Source: Amaricoccus solimangrovi (lineage in GTDB: Bacteria; Pseudomonadota; Alphaproteobacteria; Rhodobacterales; Rhodobacteraceae). From it: DNA of 64,000 nucleotides. The notes beneath the pieces are model-generated. The model was not told the origin of the DNA and did not search any database. It saw only the letters and a list, made by a program, of their open reading frames with translations. A program made the translations under genes and the position numbers. The stretch spans positions 1 through 64,000 of the forward strand of contig NZ_VFRP01000004.1 of assembly GCF_006385685.1 (NCBI RefSeq), read 5' to 3'. Positions 55,128-63,297 of the stretch are shown in pieces (position 1 is the stretch's first letter; every line of letters begins with the position of its first letter).

Positions 55128-55841
55128 TCAGTCCGGCGCCAGCATGTAGCCCGAGCCCCGCACCGTCTGCAGATACCGCGGCGCCTTCGGATCGAGTTCG
55201 ATCTTGCGCCGCAGCCGGGTGATCTGCACGTCGACCGCGCGCTCCTGCGCCTCGGCGATGCCGCCGCCGAGATCCTCGACCAGTTCCTGCCGGCTCACCG
55301 GCTCATGCGCCCGCGCGGCGAAGATGCGCATCAGCATCGCCTCGGTCGCGGTCAGCCGGATCGGCTCGCGCCCGCGCCAGAGCTCGCCCCGCGTCAGGTC
55401 ATAGCGTACCTCGCCGAGCTGCAGGGTCCTCGGCGGCTCGGCCTTCGCCGGCGGCTTCGGCACCCGGCGCAGGATCGCGTGGATCCGGAGCAGCAGCTCG
55501 CGCGGCTCGAATGGTTTCGGCAGGTAGTCGTCGGCGCCCGCCTCCAGCCCCTTGATCCGGTCGTCCGCGTCGCCGCGCGCGGTCAGGAGCAGGATCGGCG
55601 TCGAGAGATGCTCGCGCAGGCTCGCGGTCAGCCGGAGCCCGTCCTCGCCCGGCATCATCACGTCGCAGACGATGATGTCGAAATCGAGCCCCTCGAGCAG
55701 CCGGCGCGCATGGGCCGCGTCGCGCGCGGCGGTCACCCAGAACCCCTCGCGGGTCAGGAACTTGCGCAGGAGCTCGCGGATGCGCGAATCGTCGTCGACG
55801 ACGAGCACATGCGCCTCCTTGCCGGGTCTCTCCCCGTTCAT
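55128..55841 (-). CDS. petR: Response regulator PetR
   Basis: A 237-residue OmpR-class regulator. The receiver has DDD (16-18), phospho-acceptor Asp60 in IIVCDVMMPGEDG, LLTARGDADDRIKGLEAGAD and PKPFEPREL. The winged-helix domain has LTATEAMLMRIFAARAHEPV with VDVQITRLRRKIELDPKAP and VRGSGYMLAPD. It pairs with a MarR gene (ATGA overlap), the arrangement of Rhodobacter capsulatus petP-petR, which lies next to the cytochrome bc1 genes. Here petABC is about 5 kb away. Confidence 0.88.
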   Translation of the reverse strand: MNGERPGKEAHVLVVDDDSRIRELLRKFLTREGFWVTAARDAAHARRLLEGLDFDIIVCDVMMPGEDGLRLTASLREHLSTPILLLTARGDADDRIKGLEAGADDYLPKPFEPRELLLRIHAILRRVPKPPAKAEPPRTLQLGEVRYDLTRGELWRGREPIRLTATEAMLMRIFAARAHEPVSRQELVEDLGGGIAEAQERAVDVQITRLRRKIELDPKAPRYLQTVRGSGYMLAPD

Positions 55842-56356
55842 GGCCGCGCCGCCTCGAGCGAGCGCAGCACCTGTTCGCGCAGTTCCGGATCGATCATCTG
55901 CTCCAGCACCTGGCGGAAGCCGTGCACCGCCTCGGGTCCGGCGTTCGAGAAGGCGACGCGCATGCGCCGGCGCTGCGCGGCGGAGAGCTCCTGCTCGAGC
56001 TGCCGGCCGGCCTCGGTCAGATAGAGGTTGCGCTGCCGGCGGTCCTCCCGGCCGACGCGACTCGCCACCAGCCGGTCCTCGACGAGCTGGCGCAGGACGC
56101 GGTTGAGGCTCTGCTTCGTGACCCGCAGGATGTCGAGAAGCTCGTTGACCGTGAGCCCCGGCCGGCGGTTGATGAAATGGATCGCGCGATGATGCGCCCG
56201 GCCGTAGCCGCGCTCCTCCAGCATCCGGTCCGGATCGGCGGTGAAGCCGCGATATGCGAAGAACATCAGTTCGATACCCTGGCGCAGCTGCTCGTCCGTC
56301 AGGAACAGGAGCTGCTCGCCCCGGGTCGTGGTCGCGGAATGCCTGCCCTGTGCCAT
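55838..56356 (-). CDS. petP: MarR-family regulator PetP
   Basis: A 172-residue winged-helix regulator: FFAYRGFTADPDRMLEERGY, HHRAIHFINRRPGLTVNELL, DILRVTKQSLNRVLRQLVED (recognition helix) and the wing VASRVGREDRRQRNLYLTEA. It precedes petR and overlaps it, as in R. capsulatus where PetP and PetR act in one regulatory system. It is divergent from ilvE across 182 nt. Confidence 0.88.
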   Translation of the reverse strand: MAQGRHSATTTRGEQLLFLTDEQLRQGIELMFFAYRGFTADPDRMLEERGYGRAHHRAIHFINRRPGLTVNELLDILRVTKQSLNRVLRQLVEDRLVASRVGREDRRQRNLYLTEAGRQLEQELSAAQRRRMRVAFSNAGPEAVHGFRQVLEQMIDPELREQVLRSLEAARP

Positions 56357-56538
56357 GTCCTGCCTCGCAGCCCCTCGTCGGGCCGCCTTGCTCCTCGGGC
56401 GCGCAGTTTATGTCAGACATGTTGACATTCCAAGGGGCGAATGATACCGCCAAGGCCGAAGCCGGGAAAGAAACTGTCGCACGCGGCACCGGCTGCGAAA
56501 CAAGCTGAAACGAGACTGTGAAATTCTAGGAGCGTATC

Positions 56539-57423
56539 ATGGCTGGGGCGTATGACGACCGCGACGGTGTCATCTGGATGGACGGCGCCTTCGTGCCGTG
56601 GCGCGAGGCCAAGGTGCATGTGCTGACCCACGCGCTGCACTATGCGAGCGCCGTCTTCGAGGGCGAGCGGAGCTACGGCGGCAGGATCTTCAAGAGCGCC
56701 GAGCACACGACGCGGCTCCTGAACTCCTGCGACCTGCTCGACATGCCGCATCCCTTCTCCTTCGAGGAGATCGAGGCGGCGAAGGCGGCGACGGTCGAGA
56801 AGATGAACATGCCGGATTCCTATGTCCGCGCGATCATCTGGCGCGGCTCGGGCGAGGACATGGGCGTGGCGTCGAACCGCAACCCGGTCCATTGCGCGAT
56901 CGCGGTCTGGGAATGGGGCGCCTATTACGGCGATGCGAAGATGAAGGGCGCCAAGCTCGACATCTCGAAATGGAAGCGTCCGAGCCCGGAGACGATCCCG
57001 AGCGCGGCGAAGGCGGCGGGTCTCTACATGATCTGCACCATGTCCAAGCACGCGGCCGAGGCCAAGGGCTGCTCGGACGCGCTGATGATGGACTACCGCG
57101 GCTATGTCGCGGAGGCGACCGGCGCGAACGTCTTCTTCGTCAAGGACGGCGAGGTGCACACGCCCGAGCCCGACTGCTTCCTGAACGGCATCACCCGCCA
57201 GACGGTGATCGGGATGCTGCGCGCGAAGGGCATCCGCGTGAACGAGCGCCATATCGAGCCGAGCGAGATGGCCGATTTCCAGCAGTGCTGGCTGACCGGC
57301 ACCGCCGCCGAGGTCACGCCGGTCGGGCAGATCGGCGAGTACAGCTTCGAGGTGGGCGAGCTCACGAAGGAGATCGCGCGCGACTACGAGAAGCTCGTCC
57401 GGGGCCAGCTCGTTCCCGCCTGA
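56539..57423 (+). CDS. ilvE: Branched-chain amino acid aminotransferase
   Basis: A 294-residue fold-type IV PLP aminotransferase interconverting Leu, Ile and Val with their 2-oxo acids. HALHYASAVFEGERSY at the N-terminus, the PLP Lys158 in SAAKAAGLYMICT, VAEATGANVFFVKDGEVHTP, and FLNGITRQTVI with LTGTAAEVTPVGQIGE near the C-terminus. AGGAGC precedes the ATG. A stem after it probably ends the transcript. Confidence 0.95.
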   Translation: MAGAYDDRDGVIWMDGAFVPWREAKVHVLTHALHYASAVFEGERSYGGRIFKSAEHTTRLLNSCDLLDMPHPFSFEEIEAAKAATVEKMNMPDSYVRAIIWRGSGEDMGVASNRNPVHCAIAVWEWGAYYGDAKMKGAKLDISKWKRPSPETIPSAAKAAGLYMICTMSKHAAEAKGCSDALMMDYRGYVAEATGANVFFVKDGEVHTPEPDCFLNGITRQTVIGMLRAKGIRVNERHIEPSEMADFQQCWLTGTAAEVTPVGQIGEYSFEVGELTKEIARDYEKLVRGQLVPA

Positions 57424-57438
57424 TCCTCCGGACCTTCC

Positions 57439-57470
57439 GGAAGGGGCCGGCCGCCGTCGCGGCCGGCCTT
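57439..57470 (+). terminator. Hairpin between ilvE and the nucleoside hydrolase gene
   Basis: Stem GGCCGGCCGC/GCGGCCGGCC (57445-57454, 57459-57468) with a CGTC loop, extendable by GGAAGG pairing with a two-base bulge, 15 nt after the ilvE stop. There is only a short pyrimidine run after it, so termination may be partial. Confidence 0.5.
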
Positions 57471-57489
57471 CCCGTCTCCTGGAGTCGCC

Positions 57490-58473
57490 ATGACCTCCGC
57501 GCCCCGCAAGATCATCATCGACACCGATCCCGGCCAGGACGACGCCATCGCGATCCTGCTCGCGCTCGCGAGCCCGGAGCTCGAGGTGCTCGGCCTCACC
57601 GCCGTCGCGGGCAACGTGCCGCTCGCGCTGACCGAGCGCAACGCGCGCCGGATCTGCGAACTCGCGGGGCGGAGCGATCTCGCGGTCCACGCCGGCGCGG
57701 CCCGGCCGCTCAGCCGGAAGCTCGTCACGGCCGAGGCGGTGCATGGCCGCACCGGGCTCGACGGGCCGGACCTGCCGGAGCCGGTCATGCCGCTCCGCGC
57801 GGCCCACGCCGCCGATTTCATCGTCGAGACGCTGCGGCGCGAGGAGCCGGGGGCGGTCACGCTCTGCACGCTCGGCCCGCTCACCAACGTCGCGCTCGCC
57901 TTTGCGAAGGCGCCGGAGATCGTGCCGAGGGTGCGCGAGATCGTGACCATGGGCGGCGGCGCCTTCGAGGGCGGCAACACCACGCCGGTCGCGGAATTCA
58001 ACATCCTCGTCGATCCGCACGCGGCGAAGGCGGTGCTCGGAGCGGCGGGCGCGGCGGGCGTGCCGGTGACGATGATGCCGCTCGACGTGACCCACAAGGC
58101 GCTGACGCGGGCGGACCGGATCGCCGCGATCCGCGACCTGCGCACGCCGGTCGGCGACGCGGTGGTCGCGCTGCTCGAATTCTTCGAGCGGTTCGACGAG
58201 GCGAAATACGGCACCGACGGCGGGCCGCTGCACGATCCTTGCGTGATCGCCTGGCTGCTCGCGCCCGGGATCTTCGGCGGCGGGCTCGTCAATGTCGAGA
58301 TCGAGACCGGGTCGGAACTCACGATGGGGCAGACGGTGGTCGACTGGTGGGGCGTCACGACGCGCCCGCGCAACGTCCGCTTCATCCGCGAGATCGACGC
58401 CGACGCCTTCTTCTCACTGCTGACCGAGCGGATCGGCCGGCTCCCGCGCGAGGCGGGGCCGAGCCATCCTTGA
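57490..58473 (+). CDS. Nucleoside hydrolase (inosine/uridine-preferring type)
   Basis: A 327-residue N-ribohydrolase splitting nucleosides into base and ribose. The Ca-binding N-terminal motif is IIIDTDPGQDDAIAILLA (Asp11, Asp13, Asp17, Asp18). GNVPLALTERNARRI, TLGPLTNVALA and MGGGAFEGGNTTPVAEFNI are diagnostic, as is the C-terminal LHDPCVIAWLL. Purine or pyrimidine preference cannot be told. Released ribose could feed the ribokinase at the other end of the window (speculative). Confidence 0.93.
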   Translation: MTSAPRKIIIDTDPGQDDAIAILLALASPELEVLGLTAVAGNVPLALTERNARRICELAGRSDLAVHAGAARPLSRKLVTAEAVHGRTGLDGPDLPEPVMPLRAAHAADFIVETLRREEPGAVTLCTLGPLTNVALAFAKAPEIVPRVREIVTMGGGAFEGGNTTPVAEFNILVDPHAAKAVLGAAGAAGVPVTMMPLDVTHKALTRADRIAAIRDLRTPVGDAVVALLEFFERFDEAKYGTDGGPLHDPCVIAWLLAPGIFGGGLVNVEIETGSELTMGQTVVDWWGVTTRPRNVRFIREIDADAFFSLLTERIGRLPREAGPSHP

Positions 58474-58526
58474 CGCGGCGCCGACGGCCTTCTTGAGAGA
58501 AGGGGGCATCCGCGCTACATTATGGG

Positions 58527-58997
58527 ATGTCAGCGCCGGGCGAACGGCGCAAGTCACGGAGGAACAGAAACCTGTCCCAGCACTCCCCGGCGGCCTCGGC
58601 CGCGTCCCCCGCGGACAGCTTCATGCCCGCTTCGGGGAAATCCGACGGCGGTTCGCTGCTGTCGACCGTCCTCGCCTCGCTCGAAGACGACAAGGCGGAG
58701 GACATCCTCTCGATCCCGCTCGCCGGCAAGTCGGAAATGGCCGATCACATGGTGATCGCCACGGGCCGGTCGTCGCGCCAGGTGGCCGCGATCGCCGAGC
58801 ATCTCGCCGACCGGCTGAAGCAGGATCTCGGGCTTCTGGTCCGGACCGAGGGCCAGGAACTCGGCGACTGGGTGCTGATCGACGCGGGCGACGTGATCGT
58901 CCATGTCTTTCGCCCCGAAGTGCGCGAGTTCTACCAGCTCGAGAAGATGTGGATGCCGCGCGAGGCGGCGAAGCCGACCGCCGCGACCACGGTCTGA
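58527..58997 (+). CDS. rsfS: Ribosome silencing factor RsfS
   Basis: A 156-residue protein. The C-terminal 110 residues are RsfS/Iojap, which binds L14 and blocks subunit joining in starvation: LEDDKAEDILSIPLAGKSEM, DHMVIATGRSSRQVAAIAEH, GQELGDWVLIDAGDVIVHVF and RPEVREFYQLEKMW. The basic/Ser-rich N-terminus (about 40 residues) is not conserved, so ATG 58623 is an alternative start. It is normally followed directly by rlmH; here another gene intervenes on the opposite strand. Confidence 0.9.
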   Translation: MSAPGERRKSRRNRNLSQHSPAASAASPADSFMPASGKSDGGSLLSTVLASLEDDKAEDILSIPLAGKSEMADHMVIATGRSSRQVAAIAEHLADRLKQDLGLLVRTEGQELGDWVLIDAGDVIVHVFRPEVREFYQLEKMWMPREAAKPTAATTV

Positions 58998-59110
58998 GCC
59001 AGGCCGGCGCCGCTCCGTCCGGGCGGCGCCCCGATCCCCCGCCCCCCGGCGCCTCGGGAGCCGGAGATGCGCGGGCAGGCCTGCGCGCCCGATCCGCCTG
59101 TCCCGGCGCC

Positions 59111-59995
59111 TCACAGGCGCGCCGCGATCCCGGCGGCGTCGGATTCCGGCCCGCCCGGATCGGTTCCCTCGGCGAAACACGCGACAGTGACGGGATCCGG
59201 CCGATCCGGAAAGTGATAGACCGCGCAGGTCCCGAACGGCCCGCCGCCCGAATGGCCGATCGCGCGCCCGGCCTTCCCCATCCTTCCGATCATCAGCCCG
59301 AGGCCATAGCCATGCTCCGTCCAGGGCCGCCCCGGCACGGCGTCGCCGAGGCGGCGCGGCGCGCGCATCGCCCGCCATGCCTCGGCGCCGAGCAGCTGGC
59401 CGGAGACGAGGCCGCGCAGCAGCATCGCGGCGTCGCGCGCGGAGCCGATCAGGCAGCCGTGATAGACCCATCCCGGATGGTAGCTGGCCGCGGCGCGCCA
59501 ATGCACGCGCGAGAAGGCCGCGCGCGTGGTCGCGAGTTCGACGCTTCCGAGGCCGAGCGGCCGGAGGATCATCTCGTCGAGCAGGCTCGCGAGGCTCCGG
59601 CCCGTCGCCGCCTCGAGATGCTCGCGGGCGAACATGTAGCCGATGTTGGAATAGGCCCAGCCCTCACCCGGCGCGAAGAGCGGCCCGCCCGCCAGCGCCG
59701 CGCCGAGGAGCCTGTCGCGCGGCCAGGGATCCTCGCCCGCCGCGACGGCGCGGTGATAGGCGGCGAGGGCGCCGTAGTCCGGCAGCCCGGCGGTATGGGC
59801 GAGAAGCTGCCGCGGCGTGTAGCCGGTGCCCTCGAGCGGCGCGTCGAGATCGATCGTGCCACGTTCGTGGAGCCCCAGCGCGCGGATGGCGATCGCGGTC
59901 TTGGTGAAGCTCCACCAGGGGAAGATCAGGGTCGGGTCGCCCCGGACGTGCTCCCGGCCGCTTTCGGTGATCGCGAAGGCGTGGCTCTCCGGCAT
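59111..59995 (-). CDS. Serine hydrolase, beta-lactamase (class C/penicillin-binding) fold
   Basis: A 294-residue protein with the class C-like catalytic set: SFTK (Ser29, Lys32), YSN (115-117, in GWAYSNIGYMF) and GHSGGG in place of KTG. LLAHTAGLPDYG is typical of the beta-lactamase/transpeptidase-like (Pfam Beta-lactamase) family, which mostly contains esterases and peptidases, so antibiotic resistance should not be assumed. No signal peptide, hence probably cytoplasmic. It is inserted between rsfS and rlmH on the other strand. Confidence 0.87.
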   Translation of the reverse strand: MPESHAFAITESGREHVRGDPTLIFPWWSFTKTAIAIRALGLHERGTIDLDAPLEGTGYTPRQLLAHTAGLPDYGALAAYHRAVAAGEDPWPRDRLLGAALAGGPLFAPGEGWAYSNIGYMFAREHLEAATGRSLASLLDEMILRPLGLGSVELATTRAAFSRVHWRAAASYHPGWVYHGCLIGSARDAAMLLRGLVSGQLLGAEAWRAMRAPRRLGDAVPGRPWTEHGYGLGLMIGRMGKAGRAIGHSGGGPFGTCAVYHFPDRPDPVTVACFAEGTDPGGPESDAAGIAARL

Positions 59996-60096
59996 CCGCG
60001 TGGCCTAGCACGGATGGCGGGGCGGAGACAGCGCGGCGGCGCGAACGTCTCGACAAGCCGGCCGGCGCGGCCGATCATGAGAACAGGGAGGCCAAC

Positions 60097-60570
60097 ATGC
60101 GGGTCCATATCCTCGCCATCGGCCGGTTGCGCGGCGGGCCGGAGGCGGCGCTGATCGAAGACTATCTCGGCCGGTTCGACCGAACGGGCCGGGCCCTCGG
60201 GCTCGGGCCGGCGCGCGTCGTCGAACTCGAGGACCGCAAGGGCGGCGGCCCGGAGGCCGAGGCCGCGCTGATCGAGGCGGCGCGGCCCAGGGGCTCGCTC
60301 CTCGTCGCGCTCGACGAGCGGGGGCAGATGATGACCTCGCCCGAATTCGCGACCAGCCTCGCGCGCTGGGCCGAGACCGGGACGCGCGACCTCGCCTTCG
60401 CGATCGGCGGCGCGGACGGGCTCTCGGGGGGGATGCGCGACCGGGCGGACTACCTGCTCTCGCTCGGGCACATGGTCTGGCCGCACATGCTGGTCCGGGT
60501 GATGCTCTGCGAGCAGCTCTACCGCGCCGCATCGATCCGCGCGGGCGGCCCCTATCACCGGGGTGGCTGA
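60097..60570 (+). CDS. rlmH: 23S rRNA (pseudouridine1915-N3)-methyltransferase RlmH
   Basis: A 157-residue SPOUT methyltransferase acting on the assembled 70S ribosome. MRVHILAIGRLRGGPEAALI is the usual start. LLVALDERGQMMTSPEFATS, LAFAIGGADGLSGGMRDRAD (SAM-binding knot) and the end VRVMLCEQLYRAASIRAGGP with YHRG are the family signature. The last 16 nt overlap the convergent DedA gene. Confidence 0.96.
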   Translation: MRVHILAIGRLRGGPEAALIEDYLGRFDRTGRALGLGPARVVELEDRKGGGPEAEAALIEAARPRGSLLVALDERGQMMTSPEFATSLARWAETGTRDLAFAIGGADGLSGGMRDRADYLLSLGHMVWPHMLVRVMLCEQLYRAASIRAGGPYHRGG

Positions 60571-61124
60571 TCGCCCGGGCGCGCCATCGGCGCCGGGTGC
60601 CCGTGGTGCCGCTTGTGGAACCAGTGCGCCACCCGGTCGCCGAAGAGATAGACGAGCAGCGCGACGCCGAAGTTGCGCGCGCCCCGCGCGAGCAGCACGG
60701 CGACGGTGAAGCTCAGCGTCGGCACGCCGAAGGCGCCCGCGCCGATCATCAGGATCTGCGTCGGCAGCGGCGTGAAGCCGAGCGCCACCACCGCCCAGAA
60801 GCCCCATTCCTGCAGGAACTGCTCGGCGTCGCGGAACTGCGCCTGCCAGCCCATCCAGGCGATCAGCGGCGCGCCGATCTGCTCGTAGGCGAGCGCCCCG
60901 ATCGCGAATCCGGTGATCGCCGAGGCGAAGAACCCGGCGAGCGCGATCGCGGGGATGAGCCAGAGGATGTCGCGGCGAAGCTGCATGAAGGGAACGATCA
61001 CCGCCTCGATCGGGATCGGCAGGATCGCGCCTTCGAGATAGGCATAGCCGAACAGCGCCGGAAGAGCGAAACGCCGATGCACGACGCGATGGAGGAATTC
61101 GCGCGGGTCGCGCAACCACTTCAT
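60555..61124 (-). CDS. DedA/VTT-domain membrane protein (YqaA-like)
   Basis: A 189-residue inner-membrane protein with about four hydrophobic segments. FGYAYLEGAILPIPIEAVIV, FFASAITGFAIGALAYEQIG and GFTPLPTQILMIGAGAFGVP match the VTT/SNARE-associated domain as found in YqaA. DedA-family proteins include lipid-carrier flippases; this subgroup has no assigned substrate. It ends inside rlmH (16-nt antisense overlap). Confidence 0.88.
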   Translation of the reverse strand: MKWLRDPREFLHRVVHRRFALPALFGYAYLEGAILPIPIEAVIVPFMQLRRDILWLIPAIALAGFFASAITGFAIGALAYEQIGAPLIAWMGWQAQFRDAEQFLQEWGFWAVVALGFTPLPTQILMIGAGAFGVPTLSFTVAVLLARGARNFGVALLVYLFGDRVAHWFHKRHHGHPAPMARPGDQPPR

Positions 61125-61385
61125 GAGCAGGCTCCGGCCGCCCGTCTCGATGCCCGGGCCGCTGGCGACTTAATCCTTCCGGCCGCCCGTGCCAAGGCTT
61201 CCGGACCGATCGGGGCGGGACGGAGACCGGTTCCGCCCTCTCCGCGCGATGTGCGCCGCGGCGCAAAGTCGCTGGACCGACGGCTGGTTCCGTTCTAAAC
61301 GGCTGGGATACCCGACCGAATGGAGGCATCCGGCGGAGGGATCGAATTGCGCTCCCTCGCGCGGGGTAAGGCAAGGAGAAGGCGT

Positions 61386-61946
61386 GTGGCCCATGTAGAC
61401 GAACCATCCGGAACGCGGCGCGATTTCCTTTACGTCGCCACCGGCGCGGCGGGTGCGATCGCCACCGGAGCCGCCGTCTGGCCGCTCATCAACCAGATGA
61501 ACCCCAGCGCGGATGTGCAGGCGCTCGCCTCGATCCAGGTCGACATCTCGGGGGTCGAGACCGGCAGCCAGCTGACCATCAAGTTCCTCGGCAAGCCGGT
61601 CTTCATCCGCCGCCGCACCGCCGAGGAGATCGAGGCCGGCCGCGCCGTGGAGATATCCGAGCTCGTCGACCCGACGGCCGAGAACGAGAACCTGACCCCC
61701 GACGCGCCCGCGACCGACCAGAATCGCACGCTCGACGAGGCGGGCGAATGGCTGATCATGACCGGCGTCTGCACCCATCTCGGCTGCGTGCCGATCGGCG
61801 AGGCCGGGGACTTCGGCGGCTGGTTCTGCCCGTGTCATGGCTCGCACTATGATACCGCCGGCCGCATCCGCAAGGGTCCGGCGCCCAGGAACCTGCACAT
61901 CCCCGTGATGCGCCGCGTTTCCGATACCGTGGTCGAACTGGGCTGA
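61386..61946 (+). CDS. petA: Ubiquinol-cytochrome c reductase Rieske iron-sulfur subunit
   Basis: A 186-residue Rieske protein of the cytochrome bc1 complex. The Tat-type N-terminus [20 protein letters not shown] with one transmembrane helix leads to [15 protein letters not shown] (hinge). The [2Fe-2S] ligands are in CTHLGC and CPCHGSHYD. The start is a GTG at 61386 preceded by GGAGA, giving [14 protein letters not shown], collinear with the R. capsulatus protein. It is the first gene of petABC. The 261-nt leader 61125-61385 contains no other gene. Confidence 0.95.
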   Translation: MAHVDEPSGTRRDFLYVATGAAGAIATGAAVWPLINQMNPSADVQALASIQVDISGVETGSQLTIKFLGKPVFIRRRTAEEIEAGRAVEISELVDPTAENENLTPDAPATDQNRTLDEAGEWLIMTGVCTHLGCVPIGEAGDFGGWFCPCHGSHYDTAGRIRKGPAPRNLHIPVMRRVSDTVVELG

Positions 61947-61965
61947 GCGGAACGAGGGAGAGAAA

Positions 61966-63276
61966 ATGTCTGGAATTCCGCACGACCATTACGAGCCCGA
62001 GACAGCGGCGGAGAAATGGGTCGAGAGCCGCGTGCCGGTGATCGGCCTCGCGCATGCGACGCTGACCATTCCGACGCCGAAGAACCTGAACTGGATGTGG
62101 ATCTGGGGCATCGTGCTCGCGTTCTGCCTCGCGCTCCAGATCGCGACCGGCATCGTGCTCGCGATGCACTACACGCCCCATGTCTCGCTCGCCTTCGCCT
62201 CCGTCGAGCACATCATGCGCGACGTGAACGGCGGCTGGGCGCTGCGCTACGTCCATGCGAACGGCGCCTCGCTCTTCTTCTTCGCGGTCTACTGCCACAT
62301 CTTCCGGGGCATCTACTACGGCTCCTACAAGACCCCGCGCGAGATCACCTGGATCATCGGCATGCTCATCTACCTGCTGATGATGGGCACGGCCTTCATG
62401 GGCTACGTGCTGCCCTGGGGGCAGATGTCCTTCTGGGGCGCGACCGTGATCACCGGCCTCTTCGGCGCGATCCCGGTGGTGGGCGAGCCGATCCAGACGC
62501 TGCTCCTCGGCGGGCCGGCGGTCGACAACCCGACGCTGAACCGCTTCTTCTCGCTGCACTATCTGCTGCCCTTCGTGATCGCGGGCCTCGTGATCGTCCA
62601 CATCTGGGCCTTCCACACCACCGGCAACAACAACCCGACCGGGGTCGAGGTGCGGCGCACGTCGAAGAAGGAGGCGGAAGCCGACACGCTGCCCTTCTGG
62701 CCCTATTTCGTGATCAAGGACCTCTACGCGCTCGTCTTCGTGCTGGTGGTCTTCGCCGCGATCGTGGGCTTCATGCCGAACTTCCTCGGCCACCCCGACA
62801 ACTACGTCGAGGCGAACCCGCTGCAGACGCCCGCGCATATCGTGCCGGAATGGTACTTCCTGCCCTTCTACGCGATGCTCCGGGCGATCACCTTCGACAT
62901 CTGGTTCATCGACTCGAAGCTCGGCGGCGTGATCGCGATGTTCGGCTCGATCATCCTGCTCGTGCTGCTGCCCTGGCTCGACACGAGCGCGGTGCGCTCG
63001 GGCCGGTACCGTCCGATGTTCAGGATCTGGTTCTGGCTGCTGGTCGTCGATTTCGTGCTGCTGATGTGGTGCGGCTCGCAGCCCGCGGAGCAGCCCTACA
63101 TCATCATCAGCCAGCTCGCGACGCTCTACTGGTTCGCCTTCTTCCTGGTGATCATGCCGCTCCTCGGCGTGATGGAGAAGCCGGAGACCCCGCCCGCGAC
63201 GATCGAGGAGGATTTCGCGGCCCACTACAGCCCGGCGACCGGCGGAACCACGCTGGTCGGAAACCCGGCGGAATAA
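61966..63276 (+). CDS. petB: Cytochrome b of the bc1 complex
   Basis: A 436-residue eight-helix membrane subunit carrying hemes bL and bH and the Qo and Qi sites. [20 protein letters not shown] (helix A), [19 protein letters not shown] (heme His pair), [40 protein letters not shown] (second His pair) and the PEWY Qo motif in [12 protein letters not shown]. Starts 19 nt after petA with GAGGGAGAG upstream. Confidence 0.97.
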   Translation: MSGIPHDHYEPETAAEKWVESRVPVIGLAHATLTIPTPKNLNWMWIWGIVLAFCLALQIATGIVLAMHYTPHVSLAFASVEHIMRDVNGGWALRYVHANGASLFFFAVYCHIFRGIYYGSYKTPREITWIIGMLIYLLMMGTAFMGYVLPWGQMSFWGATVITGLFGAIPVVGEPIQTLLLGGPAVDNPTLNRFFSLHYLLPFVIAGLVIVHIWAFHTTGNNNPTGVEVRRTSKKEAEADTLPFWPYFVIKDLYALVFVLVVFAAIVGFMPNFLGHPDNYVEANPLQTPAHIVPEWYFLPFYAMLRAITFDIWFIDSKLGGVIAMFGSIILLVLLPWLDTSAVRSGRYRPMFRIWFWLLVVDFVLLMWCGSQPAEQPYIIISQLATLYWFAFFLVIMPLLGVMEKPETPPATIEEDFAAHYSPATGGTTLVGNPAE

Positions 63277-63297
63277 GACGAGCGAGGGACAGAGCCA

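Noticed and set aside
56413-58233. 606-codon minus-strand frame across ilvE and the nucleoside hydrolase
   Set aside because: It spans two well-recognised plus-strand genes and their gap; composition is that of a shadow frame.
59111-59995. Antibiotic-resistance beta-lactamase
   Set aside because: The KTG motif is replaced by HSGG and there is no export signal; the fold also covers esterases and peptidases, so resistance cannot be claimed.
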